Shown: in pieces, positions 63,129 through 64,000 of the stretch
How the letters are laid out: each line of letters opens with the position of its first letter
Position numbering within the stretch: position 1 is the first letter of the stretch
Source: Posidonia oceanica
Lineage: Eukaryota > Streptophyta > Magnoliopsida > Alismatales > Posidoniaceae
Direction: 5' to 3'
DNA length: 64,000 bases
Assembly: GCA_037176725.1 (NCBI GenBank)
Contig: JAZBRS010000074.1
Coordinates: forward strand, 63,058,001 to 63,122,000
The notes under the pieces: generated by a model
Database searches by the model: none
Told to the model about the DNA's origin: nothing
The model's input: the letters and a program-made list of their open reading frames with translations, nothing else
Program-made: the position numbers and the translations under genes

Positions 63129-64000
63129 CTAGTCAGTCCAGGCCTTCTTCGACTTCCTAGTGTCAGGGAACAAAGGTGCGCCAGGTGGGATCTCATTAAT
63201 GGGCCAGAGCCCCTGCACTTCAGTCAGATACTCAGGAGTACATCTTGAGCCCCTTGCTACTACAATGTCTGTGGATTTTACGCCATGGTGCATAAGGTCT
63301 GCAAGCTCTGTTGTGGCGCAGCAACAATGCTGAAAGGATAGGGCTGGAGCAGCTTCGGTGCGGTGCTGTCTATAAATGCTCCTTGGCGGAGACCAAATTG
63401 CCACATAACCCGGATGGAGTGATACTCTACGCCTTCAGTGAACCCCGGTAGGACGACCAGGCGCATGTCGCAGGCGCCGAAGAAGACAGTGAATGGCTCT
63501 ACTGCAGACGGGATGATACGCCAGGTTACTATATCATCAGTTAGCTGTTCCAGCCTTTCGTACTCCTCGTGGACAGTCTTGACAGTCTTGGCATGGTCGC
63601 TACTGCAGTACGTCTCAAATGCATGCTTCTGGGGGCGTAGGATGTCTACCTCCAGGTGTCCGGCCAACAACACTTGTACCAGAGCCCCACAGCCATGAAA
63701 GTGGCGGTAGCAGTGTGAAATGCGGTCCAGTCCGCGGTACGTCTCATCCAAGATGACAGGTGTCAGGTCGATTTGGCGGGTCACCACAGCAAGGGCGATC
63801 TCCGCAATCTCAATAGCTACAGTCATCCGGCCATGACTGAAAATCAGCTCACCCAAAAAGCGGGTGACAAAGTCGCGTAGCCACAATTCATCTCCCAGTT
63901 CGGCGCGCTTCTTGGAGACTTCCTCAAAATAGTTCAGGCGGAGCGCAGGTACGGGTCTATCGACGCAGACCAGTCTTTTCTCGTAGATTTGTGTAGAGAG
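63129..64000 (-). pseudogene. Extra gene of element 5: plant-mobile-domain/DUF7745-like, N-terminus outside window, one frameshift
   Basis: The frame is open from the window edge (LSTQIYEKRLVCVDRPVPAL...) through GDELWLRDFVTRFLGELIF, RHFHGCGALVQVLLAGH, TWRIIPSAVEPFTVFF and GAFIDSTAPKLLQPYPFSIVAAP. Near 63320 the frame shifts and continues with TTELADLMHHGVKSTDIVVA, CTPEYLTEVQ, GLWPINEIPPGAPLFPDTRK and a stop at 63129. It aligns end to end with element 1 residues 114-400 at roughly three-quarters identity by eye. It lies in the same place, after the integrase region and before the hairpin array. The frameshift probably inactivates this copy. Confidence 0.82.

Overview
The window looks like angiosperm nuclear DNA made entirely of nested retrotransposons. 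I see no host gene, rRNA or tRNA gene, and no bacterial signal. The evidence for a plant is: giant Ty3/gypsy elements of the Tat/Ogre type (RT followed by two RNase H domains, integrase without chromodomain, a PBS of the form TGGCGACTC..CTGGGGA that suits tRNA-Arg, LTRs of 3-6 kb); a plant LINE ORF1 with DUF4283 and CCHC domains; and CCCTAAA telomere-like repeats. I cannot name the species.

Layout, left to right. (1) 1-23450, plus strand: element 1, nearly complete. It has the end of the 5' LTR (1-2487), PBS, leader, gag-protease (3807-7463), RT (7464-10274), RNase H, a second RNase H of the archaeal type and integrase (to 12444), then an extra gene (13759-14961) resembling plant-mobile-domain/DUF7745 proteins, a 3' UTR full of tandem hairpin repeats, a PPT and a 5.77-kb 3' LTR (17680-23450). 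The LTR copies are almost identical, so it is young, but pol carries stops and a frameshift. (2) 23451-28155, minus: part of a related LTR into which element 1 inserted. (3) 28156-45543, minus: element 2, a decayed copy with 5' LTR (42637-45543), PBS, gag, protease and a truncated RT. Its RT is joined by a microhomology deletion to the foreign LTR at 28155. Its gag is split by a 7.4-kb solo LTR (31674-39076, TSD CCAGC), which itself holds an ORF1-only LINE (32541-34955, 14-bp TSD). (4) 45544-46186, plus: remnant of element 3, the end of integrase and the start of its 3' UTR. (5) 46187-54520, minus: 3' LTR and 3' UTR of element 4, with a 3.5-kb array of 60-bp repeats. (6) 54521-64000, minus: 3' LTR, 3' UTR and extra gene of element 5, which inserted into the array of element 4.

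The most interesting signals lie in the non-coding parts. The 3' UTR arrays of elements 1 and 5 are built of short stem-loops whose arms change together (GATAAG/CTTATC, GATAGG/CCTATC, GATACC/GGTATC, GGCA/TGCC), which argues for selection on structure. A 9-bp inverted repeat with a constant 59-60 nt spacer encloses the PPT in three diverged elements. Every LTR with an intact 3' end carries an internal copy of the start of the PBS plus a roughly 90-nt block that stays conserved while the rest has diverged. The extra gene downstream of integrase is shared by two LTR families and seems to be under protein-level constraint.

All coordinates and comparisons come from reading the sequence by eye. Identities are estimates.
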